DNA from: a virus
Direction: 5' to 3' (one strand)
DNA: 36,723 nt
IMG/VR virus record: IMGVR_UViG_3300029787_000151
Span: 1-36,723 of that record
The translations under genes were made by a program, and so were the position numbers. Shown here piece by piece: positions 29,695 to 36,276 of this stretch. How positions within the stretch are numbered: position 1 is the stretch's first letter; the number at the start of each line of letters is the position of its first letter. The notes beneath the pieces were generated by a model that was not told the origin of the DNA, searched no databases, and saw only the letters and a list, made by a program, of their open reading frames with translations.

Positions 29695-30011
29695 CACAGA
29701 AGAAGCTGCAGCCGCAAAGCGATTTTGAACAATACGATTTGGATGGTGACGGGGTCGTTACAGATGAGGAGCTGGAACACGCCAAGGCGATGAAACAAAC
29801 AGAGCGTGAGCTGCGTAAGAGCTTGGCACAGCTCCGCATGGCAAGGTTCACGCTGATCGGCATGGGCGCCTTCACGGCAATGATGTTTACCCCTTGGGTG
29901 AGTGTCGAGCGTATTGATGCGCTCAGCGAGATTTCAAACCTTTTCTATATTTCCGGCGCCGGCATTGTCGGGGCGTATATGGGAACAACAGCGTGGATGA
30001 GTAGGAAATGA
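29691..30011 (+). CDS. EF-hand holin-like membrane protein
   Basis: This 106-aa protein contains a canonical EF-hand loop at 16-27 (D-L-D-G-D-G-V-V-T-D-E-E; ligands at 1, 3, 5 and 12), a charged helix, and two membrane segments (about 52-68 and 85-102). Similar EF-hand plus two-TM proteins are known from the lysis regions of marine phages. By position it is a candidate holin whose activity might respond to calcium. It overlaps both neighbours by ATGA. Confidence 0.75.
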   Translation: MTQKKLQPQSDFEQYDLDGDGVVTDEELEHAKAMKQTERELRKSLAQLRMARFTLIGMGAFTAMMFTPWVSVERIDALSEISNLFYISGAGIVGAYMGTTAWMSRK

Positions 30012-30406
30012 TCCAAGCATTGATCGGTCCAATAGCCGAGCTGGCTGGCGGCTGGCTCAAGTCAAAAGCGGCGACAAAAGCAGCTGAGACTGAGGCCAAG
30101 GTGGCTATGAAAAAAGCTGAGGCCAGAGTTTACGAGACAGAAGCAACAAGCCAGACGCTTATGGAACAGCGGCTGACTGATCACATGGGCGACAGCATCA
30201 AAGATGAAATTTGGACAATTTGGTTTGTGCTTGTCCTGACTGGTTGCTTCCTGCCTTGGACTCAAGAGTATGTAAAAAACGGGTTTGTGTTTCTCGACCA
30301 ACACACTCCTGATTGGTTTCACCACATGCTCTACATCGTGATCGGCAGCTCTTTTGGCTATCGGTTTGGCAAGCAGGGCTTGCAGCTAATAAACAGGAAA
30401 AAGTAA
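30008..30406 (+). CDS. Holin-like protein (GTA/phage holin type)
   Basis: The 132-aa protein has a helical Ala/Lys/Glu-rich part (residues 15-55) followed by D-S-I-K-D-E-I-W-T-I-W-F-V-L-V-L-T-G-C-F-L-P-W and a second apolar helix (HHMLYIVIGSSFGYRFG). The 'KDE..T' entry into the membrane segment is typical of the holin family found beside endolysins in alphaproteobacterial phages and gene transfer agents. It probably permeabilises the inner membrane for the endolysin encoded next (TAATG overlap). Confidence 0.75.
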   Translation: MIQALIGPIAELAGGWLKSKAATKAAETEAKVAMKKAEARVYETEATSQTLMEQRLTDHMGDSIKDEIWTIWFVLVLTGCFLPWTQEYVKNGFVFLDQHTPDWFHHMLYIVIGSSFGYRFGKQGLQLINRKK

Positions 30407-30864
30407 TGAGGCTATCCACTAATTTTACCCTGGACGAGCTGTGCAAAAGCCAGACAGCTGAGAGAAAGGGCATACCAAATCTGCCCAACACAGATGAGAT
30501 AGAAGCACTTGAGCTGCTGTGCGAGCACATACTGCAGCCCATCAGAGATAAGTTCGGACCCTTTATGGTATCGTCAGGATTCCGCAGCCCGGAGTTGTGT
30601 GTTGCGATCGGCTCAAAAATCACGTCACAGCATTGCTGCACAGATGGCCAATGTGCTGCAGCTGATTTTGAGGTTGCCGGCACTGATAATTATGCTTTGA
30701 GTGAGTGGATACGCGACAACCTAAATTTCGATCAACTAATTTTAGAGTTCTATCGCGGCGGCAACACTGGCTGGGTTCACTGCAGCTGGGCGCCAGATCC
30801 ACGCAAAGAGCTCCTCACCTACGACAGAAAAAATGGATATAGGAAAGGTTTGATCCATGCCTGA
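30406..30864 (+). CDS. Endolysin, peptidase M15 (D-Ala-D-Ala carboxypeptidase-like)
   Basis: The 152-aa protein starts N-F-T-L-D-E-L and shows the M15A zinc-peptidase pattern: S-S-G-F-R-S-P-E-L at 56-64, S-Q-H at 74-76, A-A-D-F at 85-88 and W-V-H at 123-125. H76, D87 and H125 are the expected zinc ligands. It would cut peptide cross-links in peptidoglycan. Unusually, two cysteines directly follow H76 and the loop to D87 contains another. I chose the ATG overlapping the previous TAA. It follows two holin candidates, a standard lysis cassette. Confidence 0.9.
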   Translation: MRLSTNFTLDELCKSQTAERKGIPNLPNTDEIEALELLCEHILQPIRDKFGPFMVSSGFRSPELCVAIGSKITSQHCCTDGQCAAADFEVAGTDNYALSEWIRDNLNFDQLILEFYRGGNTGWVHCSWAPDPRKELLTYDRKNGYRKGLIHA

Positions 30865-31015
30865 GAGACTAGAGAAAAGCCTCATGGCCCAGGCCGCTAA
30901 GAAGGGGCTGAAGGGCAAGAAGCGTGATGCCTATGTATATGGCACCATGACAAAGGTTGCCGGCCCCAAGGGCTCTAAAAAGGCCGCTATGACCGGGTCC
31001 ATCAGGCGTGGCTAA
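30857..31015 (+). CDS. Small basic phage protein (52 aa)
   Basis: ATG 30857 overlaps the endolysin stop. The product has the pattern M-P-E-R-L-E-K-S-L-M-A-Q-A-A-K-K-G-L-K-G-K-K-R-D-A-Y-V-Y-G-T-M. It matches small 'YVYGTx' proteins I recall from many marine and environmental phages, always near other tiny basic genes. Its role is unknown; it may bind nucleic acid. It overlaps the next gene by 8 nt. Confidence 0.75.
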   Translation: MPERLEKSLMAQAAKKGLKGKKRDAYVYGTMTKVAGPKGSKKAAMTGSIRRG

Positions 31016-31283
31016 GACGCCTGCGTGGCAGCGTTCAGCTGGGCAAAGTGAATCAGGTGGACTTAACGAGGCTGGCAGAAAATCAGCTCGCCGGCAGGGC
31101 ATGAATTTGCAGGCTCCAGTTAGTGCAAAGCAGGCAAAGAAATCACCGAAATCAGCTGCTAGACGTAAGAGTTTTTGCGCGCGTATGTCTGGCATGAAAG
31201 CAAAGCTGACATCTGCAAAGACAGCGCGCGATCCAAACAGCCGTATCAATAAAGCTCTAAGAAAGTGGGATTGTAAGCCATGA
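31008..31283 (+). CDS. Small basic protein, DUF6321-like (91 aa)
   Basis: Starting at GTG 31008 (MAKTPAWQRSAGQ), the protein contains G-G-L-N-E-A-G-R-K-S, P-V-S-A-K-Q-A-K-K-S-P-K-S-A-A-R-R-K-S-F-C-A-R-M and T-A-R-D-P-N-S-R-I-N-K-A-L-R-K-W. These blocks are the signature I remember for DUF6321, a family spread in environmental phages and of unknown function. Strong positive charge suggests DNA or RNA binding, possibly in the virion. Confidence 0.8.
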   Translation: MAKTPAWQRSAGQSESGGLNEAGRKSARRQGMNLQAPVSAKQAKKSPKSAARRKSFCARMSGMKAKLTSAKTARDPNSRINKALRKWDCKP

Positions 31284-31420
31284 AACCTGGTCTATATGCC
31301 AACATCAATCGGCGCCGCGCCGCCGGCACCAGTCGTTCTAAATCTAAAAGCACAATTAGCAAAGCTGCCTACGCAAACATGAAGGCAGGCTTTCCAAAGA
31401 AAAAGAAGAAAAAAGCCTAG
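31280..31420 (+). CDS. Small basic protein (46 aa), MKPGLYANI type
   Basis: The frame runs from ATG 31280 (overlapping the previous TGA) to TAG 31418-31420. It begins M-K-P-G-L-Y-A-N-I-N-R-R-R, a widespread phage signature, and ends in a Lys tail. It is the last gene of the rightward late operon; the attP arm repeats begin 3 bp later. Function unknown. Confidence 0.8.
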   Translation: MKPGLYANINRRRAAGTSRSKSKSTISKAAYANMKAGFPKKKKKKA

Positions 31421-31591
31421 CCGGGTCACAAACTTTTTGTGACCCAAATGAAAATTGATTTACAGCTGGGTCACAAACGGGTCACGTGCCTGACGTAACT
31501 GGGCGTAACTGGGCGTAACTGAAACATTACGTATTGCTTTATGTGGCTTCATGTGGCACGTATGGACTTGTAATGCTTCAATGTTTTGACA

Positions 31592-31616
31592 GGTTCGAGT
31601 CCCGTCACTCCCGCCA
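31592..31616 (+). other. attP core: 25-nt tRNA 3'-end segment
   Basis: The stretch has a T-loop (GG-TTCGAGT-CC), the 3' half of an acceptor stem (CACTCCC), G as discriminator and CCA. The base just upstream (A31591) breaks T-stem pairing, so tRNA identity appears to start at 31592. Phages that use tyrosine integrases often carry such a copy so that integration rebuilds the host tRNA. The tRNA species is not clear from 25 nt; a host tRNA with acceptor GGGAGTG and G73 is expected. Confidence 0.8.
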
Positions 31617-31622
31617 CGCAAG

Positions 31623-31656
31623 CCATTGTTTTCATTACGAAAGCAATGGTTTTTTT
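31623..31656 (+). terminator. Rho-independent terminator beside the attP core
   Basis: CCATTG-T-TTTC (31623-31633) pairs with GAAA-G-CAATGG (31639-31649) around ATTAC, one pair being T-G, and is followed by seven T. It starts 7 nt after the CCA of the tRNA segment. In a lysogen it would terminate the rebuilt tRNA gene; in the phage it separates the late operon from the integrase operon. Confidence 0.85.
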
Positions 31657-31750
31657 GCGTTTGGGTCACAGCTGGGTCACAGATCATTTTGAAAAAAAAT
31701 GAAATTTAACCAAAGTGGGTGCGGGATTTTTCCCTTTCCCGGTCTTGATC

Positions 31751-31767
31751 TTTACGTAAAACGTCAA
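31751..31767. promoter_or_regulatory. Operator-like palindrome upstream of the integrase operon
   Basis: TTTACGT-AAA-ACGTCAA matches the operator arms at 810 and 36277 at all but one base. A TATATAT (around 31767-31773) directly downstream could be a -10 element for transcription towards the 76-aa gene and integrase. This places integrase under the same repressor as the early operons, by inference. Confidence 0.6.
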
Positions 31768-31806
31768 TATATATGTTGTGTAAGGTAAAGAAAGGGAGAA
31801 AGACCA

Positions 31807-32037
31807 ATGTTTGTCACTGACAAAAAAATAGCTGAGGTAGCTGAAGAATTGCTGCCGCTCTTTGAGGTTGGAGATCTGCATAGCCGCACAAAGGTTGGCA
31901 AGATTGCTATCCACGCAAAGGAAGCCCTCCAGGAACATGGGCTGCCTACTAGGTTTAGCCTTTGCTGTGTGGTCGCCAAGGTCGCGCTGACAGCCTGGCA
32001 AGAAGAGGTTCTCAAAACAAAACAGGCGGTGGCCTAA
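31807..32037 (+). CDS. Small hypothetical protein upstream of integrase (76 aa)
   Basis: The protein is helical and well expressed by its ribosome binding site (AAAGAAAGGGAGAAAGACC-ATG region). It has no motif I recognise; K-K-I-A-E-V-A-E-E-L-L-P-L-F and T-K-V-G-K-I-A-I-H-A-K-E-A-L suggest a compact helical domain. It is first in the integrase operon, 26 bp before the integrase ATG, so it may modulate recombination or be a transcription factor. Confidence 0.6.
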   Translation: MFVTDKKIAEVAEELLPLFEVGDLHSRTKVGKIAIHAKEALQEHGLPTRFSLCCVVAKVALTAWQEEVLKTKQAVA

Positions 32038-32063
32038 CGGCCCCGCCCTCAAGGGAGGCAATC

Positions 32064-33182
32064 ATGGAAATAGATGTAAGCCAATATCGCTCACGTGCTA
32101 AGGAAGGCAAGGCCTCTTGGTGCGTTGACACTCGCGCTCTGGTACACAACGGCAAGCAGGAATTTTTCAAAACCAAGGCCGAGGCCAAGGTCTATGCTAA
32201 GCACGTTGCAGCCGAGATCAGCCCGGCCAGCTCACAGGCCTGGGACTGGACGTTTAAGCAGCTGTGCGACAGCTACCTTGCTTACGTACAACAAGAGTTT
32301 GACGATGGCGAGATCAAGCGCTCTAACATGCTGGAGAAAAAACGCCACGCTAGATGCTTTGTTAAGCTAACTCTAGATAACCACAAGCTCACTAGCTACA
32401 AGGTGCGTGACCTTACCGCCGGCCAGATCAAGCTGCAGCTGATGAACCAGCTGAAGAAAGACCGCACAATCAAGACAGTCAAAAACATTATGGGCAATGT
32501 GCGCCTGATGTTTGATCACGCGATTGATTCTGGCTGTCGTAACAGCAACCCGGCTCTCGGCGTCAAGGCCAAGGGTTCCAAGGGCGCCGGTAAAGGCCTG
32601 GCAGTCAAACCTAACGAAAGCATGATTGACAATGTCATAGCGCATATGACGCCTGTGTGGCAGCTGCGCGCTGAGTTTGCAGCGACCACTGGCCTGCGCC
32701 AGGGCGAACAGCGCGCTCTCTTGTGGGCTGACCTTGTTGACCATGACTTTAAAAAGGTTGATGTCAACAAAGCAGTCGAACACCGGGCTGGCGTTGGCGA
32801 TACAAAGACGCCGGCTGGTAAGCGTAAGGTTCCGCTAAAGCCAGACGTAGCCAAGAAAATGAAAGAGCTGTGGATGGCCGAGGGCCGGCCTATGAAGGGC
32901 CTGGTGTTCCCGTCACGCACGGGGCATGTGCTATCAGACAGTAGGTTCCTGCCGGCCATACACGCTGCCTGCGATGCAGCTGGTGTTGCGCGCATCAGGT
33001 GGCACGATCTACGCCACTACTATGCCTCTAAGCTCTTGCAGAAATTTCCTGGTGACTGGTGGACTGTCACCAACCTGATGGGCCATGAGAGCATCAAGAC
33101 AACCACAGAGATCTATGGGCATTGGCTTGAAGATGAAGCCCGTGACCAAGAGATCGCTGATAAGATGTGGGGGCCTTCCTAA
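32064..33182 (+). CDS. int: Tyrosine-type site-specific integrase
   Basis: From ATG 32064, preceded by AAGGGAGG, the protein has 372 aa. An N-terminal arm-binding domain (about 1-60), a SAM-like core-binding domain (about 60-165) and a catalytic domain follow in order. The catalytic set is complete: R212 (T-G-L-R-Q-G-E), H314 and R317 (W-H-D-L-R-H-Y), H341 (M-G-H-E-S) and nucleophile Y351 (T-E-I-Y-G-H-W). It integrates and excises the phage at attP, which lies just upstream. The upstream extension to 31962 lacks a good start. An operator-like site lies before the operon. Confidence 0.95.
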   Translation: MEIDVSQYRSRAKEGKASWCVDTRALVHNGKQEFFKTKAEAKVYAKHVAAEISPASSQAWDWTFKQLCDSYLAYVQQEFDDGEIKRSNMLEKKRHARCFVKLTLDNHKLTSYKVRDLTAGQIKLQLMNQLKKDRTIKTVKNIMGNVRLMFDHAIDSGCRNSNPALGVKAKGSKGAGKGLAVKPNESMIDNVIAHMTPVWQLRAEFAATTGLRQGEQRALLWADLVDHDFKKVDVNKAVEHRAGVGDTKTPAGKRKVPLKPDVAKKMKELWMAEGRPMKGLVFPSRTGHVLSDSRFLPAIHAACDAAGVARIRWHDLRHYYASKLLQKFPGDWWTVTNLMGHESIKTTTEIYGHWLEDEARDQEIADKMWGPS

Positions 33183-33517
33183 TGGAAACGCGCCTCATAG
33201 AAAAGTACCGTGTTGGTGGCGGTTACAAGACCAAGGGCGCCCACGAAACGCGCTGGGCGTTTGGCAACCATGAAATTCGCGTAAGAGTGCGGCGCGGCAA
33301 CTGGCAGTACCACATGCACGCTAATGCGCGCATCTCTGGGACTTGGGATGTCAAAGGTTTCCCAGAATGGCTGGAGGTTCGCTGCCCCACAATGACAGAC
33401 GATGAGCTTGCCAATGTCAAAAATTGGATTGCGGAGGCTTGCAAAGAAGATAATGACGACAGGCCGGCGATTGTAACCAATGAGCCGTTTATGGCAGTGC
33501 AAAGCTGCACACACTGA
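33182..33517 (+). CDS. Hypothetical protein downstream of integrase (111 aa)
   Basis: The ATG at 33182 shares a base with the integrase TAA. The product is basic in its first half, with K-Y-R-V-G-G-G-Y-K-T-K-G-A-H-E-T-R-W-A-F-G-N-H-E-I-R-V-R-V-R-R-G-N-W. The second half contains P-x-M-T-D-D-E-L-A-N-V-K-N-W-I-A-E-A and is acidic and helical. No known family comes to mind. Coupling to integrase suggests it is co-expressed in lysogeny or early infection. Confidence 0.6.
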   Translation: METRLIEKYRVGGGYKTKGAHETRWAFGNHEIRVRVRRGNWQYHMHANARISGTWDVKGFPEWLEVRCPTMTDDELANVKNWIAEACKEDNDDRPAIVTNEPFMAVQSCTH

Positions 33518-33522
33518 TGGGC

Positions 33523-33575
33523 GGGGGAGCAAAAGTAGGCCATTTTATGTACTGGCCGGACAAACTTGCCCCCCC
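33523..33575. terminator. Nested GC-rich hairpin between convergent operons
   Basis: GGGGG-A-GCAA (33523-33532) pairs with TTGC-CCCCC (33566-33574). Inside it GGCCA (33538-33542) pairs with TGGCC (33553-33557). The element lies in the 106-bp gap where the integrase operon and the leftward early operon converge, so a bidirectional terminator is likely, although no long T run follows. Confidence 0.45.
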
Positions 33576-33623
33576 TATGGCGCGCTGTCGCTGATACAGA
33601 AACTACACGCGCCAATCTAAAAA

Positions 33624-33821
33624 TTAATTGTCATCAAACATTGCAGGGCCAAACTCGGACTGCAGCGTGTCGCGTTTTAGATACCAGCTGCGCCCGATAT
33701 GCACGACAGGCAGATCCATTGCCTTGACTAGGCGGCGCGTCCTTTGCTGACTTGCCTTTTGGTCATCACCCCAAAGCACACGGCTGGCCTCAGCAACGGT
33801 ATATAAATACTTACCATCCAT
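33624..33821 (-). CDS. Excisionase-like MerR/HTH_17 protein
   Basis: The 65-aa protein is a small winged HTH of the Xis/HTH_17 type: Y-T-V-A-E-A-S-R-V-L-W-G-D (helix-turn-helix start) and V-V-H-I-G-R-S-W-Y-L-K-R-D-T-L (wing and end). Such proteins bend DNA and direct integrase towards excision. It is the last gene of the leftward early operon, so it is expressed on induction together with nuclease and annealing protein, while integrase is convergent. It overlaps the preceding gene by 11 nt. Confidence 0.75.
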   Translation of the reverse strand: MDGKYLYTVAEASRVLWGDDQKASQQRTRRLVKAMDLPVVHIGRSWYLKRDTLQSEFGPAMFDDN

Positions 33822-34164
33822 TACCGCCTGCCTCTTGCTGCTGTTCTTGCTGCTGTTCTTTGCGCTTATTTACGTAGACTTTGCCGGTCATTATCTTTGG
33901 CAGATTCTTGAGCTCTGTTTCACCAGGCATTTGTTTCTGGAACACAAAGCCAATCTCAACGCCGGCATCAGCCATTTGTGCATGAAAGTCATCACAGATC
34001 TTTTGCTGCGAATCTGTCATGCGCTCATATCTGCCTGCATCGTCATCCCAATTTGTTTTAAATTGAATAAACATGGACGCCCGGTATTCGACCTTTTGAC
34101 CAGCTGCATCCTCGGCGATCATGTTCTGCCGCAGCTTGATACTATTGTTTGAAAAATGAGCCAT
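33811..34164 (-). CDS. Hypothetical early protein (117 aa)
   Basis: It starts in the stop of the annealing protein gene (TAATG). The sequence has a beta-like N-terminal half (V-E-Y-R-A-S-M-F-I-Q-F-K-T-N-W), a helical middle (T-D-S-Q-Q-K-I-C-D-D-F-H-A-Q-M-A-D-A) and a Gln/Glu-rich disordered tail (KEQQQEQQQEAGG). A disordered acidic tail after a small beta domain recalls single-strand binding proteins, and the neighbours would fit, but the fold is not clear. Listed as unknown. Confidence 0.6.
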   Translation of the reverse strand: MAHFSNNSIKLRQNMIAEDAAGQKVEYRASMFIQFKTNWDDDAGRYERMTDSQQKICDDFHAQMADAGVEIGFVFQKQMPGETELKNLPKIMTGKVYVNKRKEQQQEQQQEAGGNGW

Positions 34165-34835
34165 TATCTCTCTCCAGTATTAAGTTTTTCATATTTAGCT
34201 GAGTAGTAATCTTTGAGCTCAGCAGTCAGCTCGCGGCTAAATTCATGTAGATCATCACGTTTTTTACGGGTGCGATTAACCCAGGCTGTGCAGGCGCCAA
34301 TACTATCGGCCTCATCTATCAAGCCTTTTTGCTTTGTCACCCATTGCGCCCACATATCCTCATGATCAAACGGGATCTCATCAGATGGCGGCGGCGTTGC
34401 TGTTTCTTTTTTTGGTGCGCCCGATATATTGTCCGGCCTTGATTCTTCAAAGGCCGCAGCCTCAGCTTCTGAATAGACAAACCCGGCAACACCAATGAGC
34501 TTGAGGATCACGCGGTCTTTGGCGCGCTTCTCTGCCATTGCGTAAGGATAGCTTTGTTTATGGCTCCCACGATCGATGTTTATAGGCATGGCCTCACCAA
34601 TAGACCACTCTGACTTGTCCTTTAGCCGTCCAGTAACAATCAAAACGCAGGAGCGCAACGCGGGGTCACTCTCAACGATTTTCGGCGCATCAAAGGTAAT
34701 CCCCTGATGGGCTGCTACTTGCTCTAGCGCTTTATGCAAAGCCACCGGGGTGCCGTGGCAGTCCCAGGTGGCCTGTTCCTTTGTAAGCCCGATCTCTTTA
34801 AAAATATTAACTAGGGCTTCTGGCAGCTTACTCAT
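34164..34835 (-). CDS. Putative single-strand annealing protein (Rad52/ERF-like)
   Basis: From the ATG at 34835, overlapping the upstream gene by 8 nt, the protein has 223 aa. Residues about 95-124 (S-Y-P-Y-A-M-A-E-K-R-A-K-D-R-V-I-L-K-L-I-G-V-A-G-F-V-Y-S-E-A-E-A) form the conserved block I remember from phage proteins of this type, placed next to PD-(D/E)XK exonucleases. Similar blocks with A-x-x-x-R-A-x-x-R are seen in Rad52/ERF annealing proteins. Pairing with the nuclease in the same operon would give a complete recombination system. Family assignment is moderate. Confidence 0.6.
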   Translation of the reverse strand: MSKLPEALVNIFKEIGLTKEQATWDCHGTPVALHKALEQVAAHQGITFDAPKIVESDPALRSCVLIVTGRLKDKSEWSIGEAMPINIDRGSHKQSYPYAMAEKRAKDRVILKLIGVAGFVYSEAEAAAFEESRPDNISGAPKKETATPPPSDEIPFDHEDMWAQWVTKQKGLIDEADSIGACTAWVNRTRKKRDDLHEFSRELTAELKDYYSAKYEKLNTGER

Positions 34836-35178
34836 AGATGCCCTCCAGCAGCTCGCGGCCAGCTGGGGTGATCTCCCACACAATCTCTTGCCGGCCACGA
34901 TAATTGGTGGCGCGCCTGCCGCTATCCACAGCCAGGCCCATGCGGCATAGCTCGGTGATCCTCGGCTTGACGCTATATTCATACGCCCTCACACTGCGAA
35001 CAACCTGGGTACTGCTTAGGCCAGACGGGGCTGCGGCGAGGCTTTGCAGGGCTGATAGCCGTAGTCCCGTTACTTTGACTGCGATAAACTCAGCGGCCTG
35101 CCGCTCAGTGTCTTTGGCGTTTTTATGCACGTTGGGGCCAGGATCACCGGGCCAGTCTAAAAGATCTGCTTGCATCAT
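34828..35178 (-). CDS. Winged-helix DNA-binding protein
   Basis: From ATG 35178 (GGAAG ribosome binding site) the product has 116 aa. The C-terminal 75 residues form a winged helix: a helix A-L-Q-S-L-A-A-A, then S-S-T-Q-V-V, S-V-K-P-R-I-T-E-L-C-R-M-G-L as recognition helix, and a beta wing ending W-E-I-T-P-A-G-R-E-L-L. The N-terminal 40 residues carry G-D-P-G-P-N-V-H-K. Proteins like this are common in early phage operons as regulators or replication accessories. It is coupled to both neighbours. Confidence 0.7.
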   Translation of the reverse strand: MMQADLLDWPGDPGPNVHKNAKDTERQAAEFIAVKVTGLRLSALQSLAAAPSGLSSTQVVRSVRAYEYSVKPRITELCRMGLAVDSGRRATNYRGRQEIVWEITPAGRELLEGIYE

Positions 35179-35180
35179 TT

Positions 35181-35297
35181 TCACTTCCATAAAGTTGGAT
35201 CAGGGAAAATTAGGACGAGCATGGCGCACACCATCCCCATCATAATCACGAAAAGTATTGTTGCGAAAATCTCGCGTATCCATTCCCACATTGTCAT
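35181..35297 (-). CDS. 38-aa single-pass membrane protein
   Basis: The frame opens at ATG 35297, sharing ATGA with the nuclease stop and preceded by GGGGG, and ends at TGA 35181-35183. The product is M-T-M-W-E-W-I-R-E followed by one hydrophobic segment of about 20 residues rich in Ile, Met, Val and Leu, and a short tail ending L-W-K. It fills the gap between two coupled genes exactly. A membrane peptide in an early recombination operon is unusual; a role in exclusion or in host nuclease inhibition can only be guessed. Confidence 0.65.
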   Translation of the reverse strand: MTMWEWIREIFATILFVIMMGMVCAMLVLIFPDPTLWK

Positions 35298-36241
35298 ATC
35301 AACCCCCATGTCCTTTTGGCTTCATCCAGATATGCCGGCGATTCGTTCCAGCACAGCAGGGACCAGTCTGGTGAGACCATGCCCAACAGCTCGTCCTTAG
35401 TGCTGGCTGCCCTGAGGATGTTTTCGGTTGTTTTGTGATAGTGCTGAATGTCTTGGACGACATCAGCGAGGAAATCGTCACGCAGCTCCGGCGCGTTATC
35501 CGGCGTGAACAGCACATAGTCAGTTGTGCTGGCATACAAGATAAAGGGTGGCTGGCGACCATTCAGCGCCCAGAAACCGGCAGCCTGGTAGACAGAGTTC
35601 ATCTCCCACATGCCGGATAGTTTCTTAGGCGCTGAAACGCTACTCCACCCAGATTTTGTCTTGGCAGGCTTTGACCATTTTGTCTTGAGGTCTCCGCGCC
35701 GCACATAATCAGGGCGAGTGTTATGAGGTAATGCATTGCCGGGCAGCGTATCCATCAGGGCAATCTCGCCCAGGATGCGGTTCTCCCGTGCCATAGCTTC
35801 CCGCAGGCCGGCTATGGCATTGTCTATGACCAACGGCAGCTCTTCTAGATATTTGCTTTTCTTGATCTCATCAGTGCCATTGTCCCAGCTGATCGGCCTA
35901 TAGGCCTTCAGCTTGTCTATAGCTGCCTGCTTGGCCTCTTCTACCGAGGTGGTCTTGCCTTCCTTGTCAGGCACCAGGACCATGTCAGTGGCCAGCTGCG
36001 TTGCAACGCCGGCCATCATGTTTGCTGAGCCGGTATTGAAATACAGCGTGTCGAGGATCTCACGCGCTCTGGCGCGCTCAGCCGGGTCTGCCTGTGATGA
36101 TTTGATGATTTGAAAAGCCCAGTCAACCAATACTCTGACGTGGGTTTTTTCGTAAATCGCTTTTGCGCGATCTTTGGATCTTGGGTTTGAGTGCCAGAAA
36201 TATTGATGCCTGGCAGCCCAGTCGGGTGTTTCGTGTAGCAT
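35294..36241 (-). CDS. PD-(D/E)XK nuclease, copy 2 (complete, 315 aa)
   Basis: The protein has G-E-I-A-L-M-D near 158-164, R-P-D-Y at 176-179, D184-L-K186 in the string DLKTKWS, and Q-x-x-x-F at 219-223, the ordered motifs of RecB/Cas4-like PD-(D/E)XK nucleases. A C-terminal segment from about 230 is specific to this family. It is probably the exonuclease that resects phage DNA for the annealing protein encoded two genes downstream. Ribosome binding site GGAGAGG lies before ATG 36241, and the palindromic operator is 36 bp upstream. It is a distant paralogue or allele of the gene at 1-764. Confidence 0.82.
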   Translation of the reverse strand: MLHETPDWAARHQYFWHSNPRSKDRAKAIYEKTHVRVLVDWAFQIIKSSQADPAERARAREILDTLYFNTGSANMMAGVATQLATDMVLVPDKEGKTTSVEEAKQAAIDKLKAYRPISWDNGTDEIKKSKYLEELPLVIDNAIAGLREAMARENRILGEIALMDTLPGNALPHNTRPDYVRRGDLKTKWSKPAKTKSGWSSVSAPKKLSGMWEMNSVYQAAGFWALNGRQPPFILYASTTDYVLFTPDNAPELRDDFLADVVQDIQHYHKTTENILRAASTKDELLGMVSPDWSLLCWNESPAYLDEAKRTWGLI

Positions 36242-36276
36242 GATAAGCCTCTCCGTTACGAGAGAAGCTATATCAC

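Larger units (their letters stand above)
31421..31683. other. attP: attP region with arm-type repeats on both sides of the core
   Basis: GGGTCAC repeats occur at 31423 (as a perfect 10-bp inverted repeat with 31436-31445), 31468 and 31479 on the left, and at 31663 and 31674 on the right. Both same-strand pairs are spaced exactly 11 bp, one helical turn. Between them are three CGTAACT units with a 10-bp period (31494, 31504, 31514) and two ATGTGGC units 10 bp apart (31541, 31551). A tRNA 3'-end core lies at 31592-31616. This is the layout of arm sites and accessory-protein sites around a lambda-type core, and the integrase gene follows. Confidence 0.8.

Noticed and set aside
31581-31616. A complete tRNA gene
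   Set aside because: Only the T-arm 3' side, acceptor 3' strand and CCA are present, and T-stem pairing fails at 31591; upstream bases show no anticodon or D arm.
31421-31683. CRISPR array
   Set aside because: Repeats are only 7-8 bp, in both orientations and with 10-11 bp spacing, without uniform spacers or cas genes; attP arm sites explain them.
34750-35245. Plus-strand frames of 66 and 113 aa opposite the early operon
   Set aside because: They are antisense to coupled minus-strand genes with ribosome binding sites and recognisable folds.
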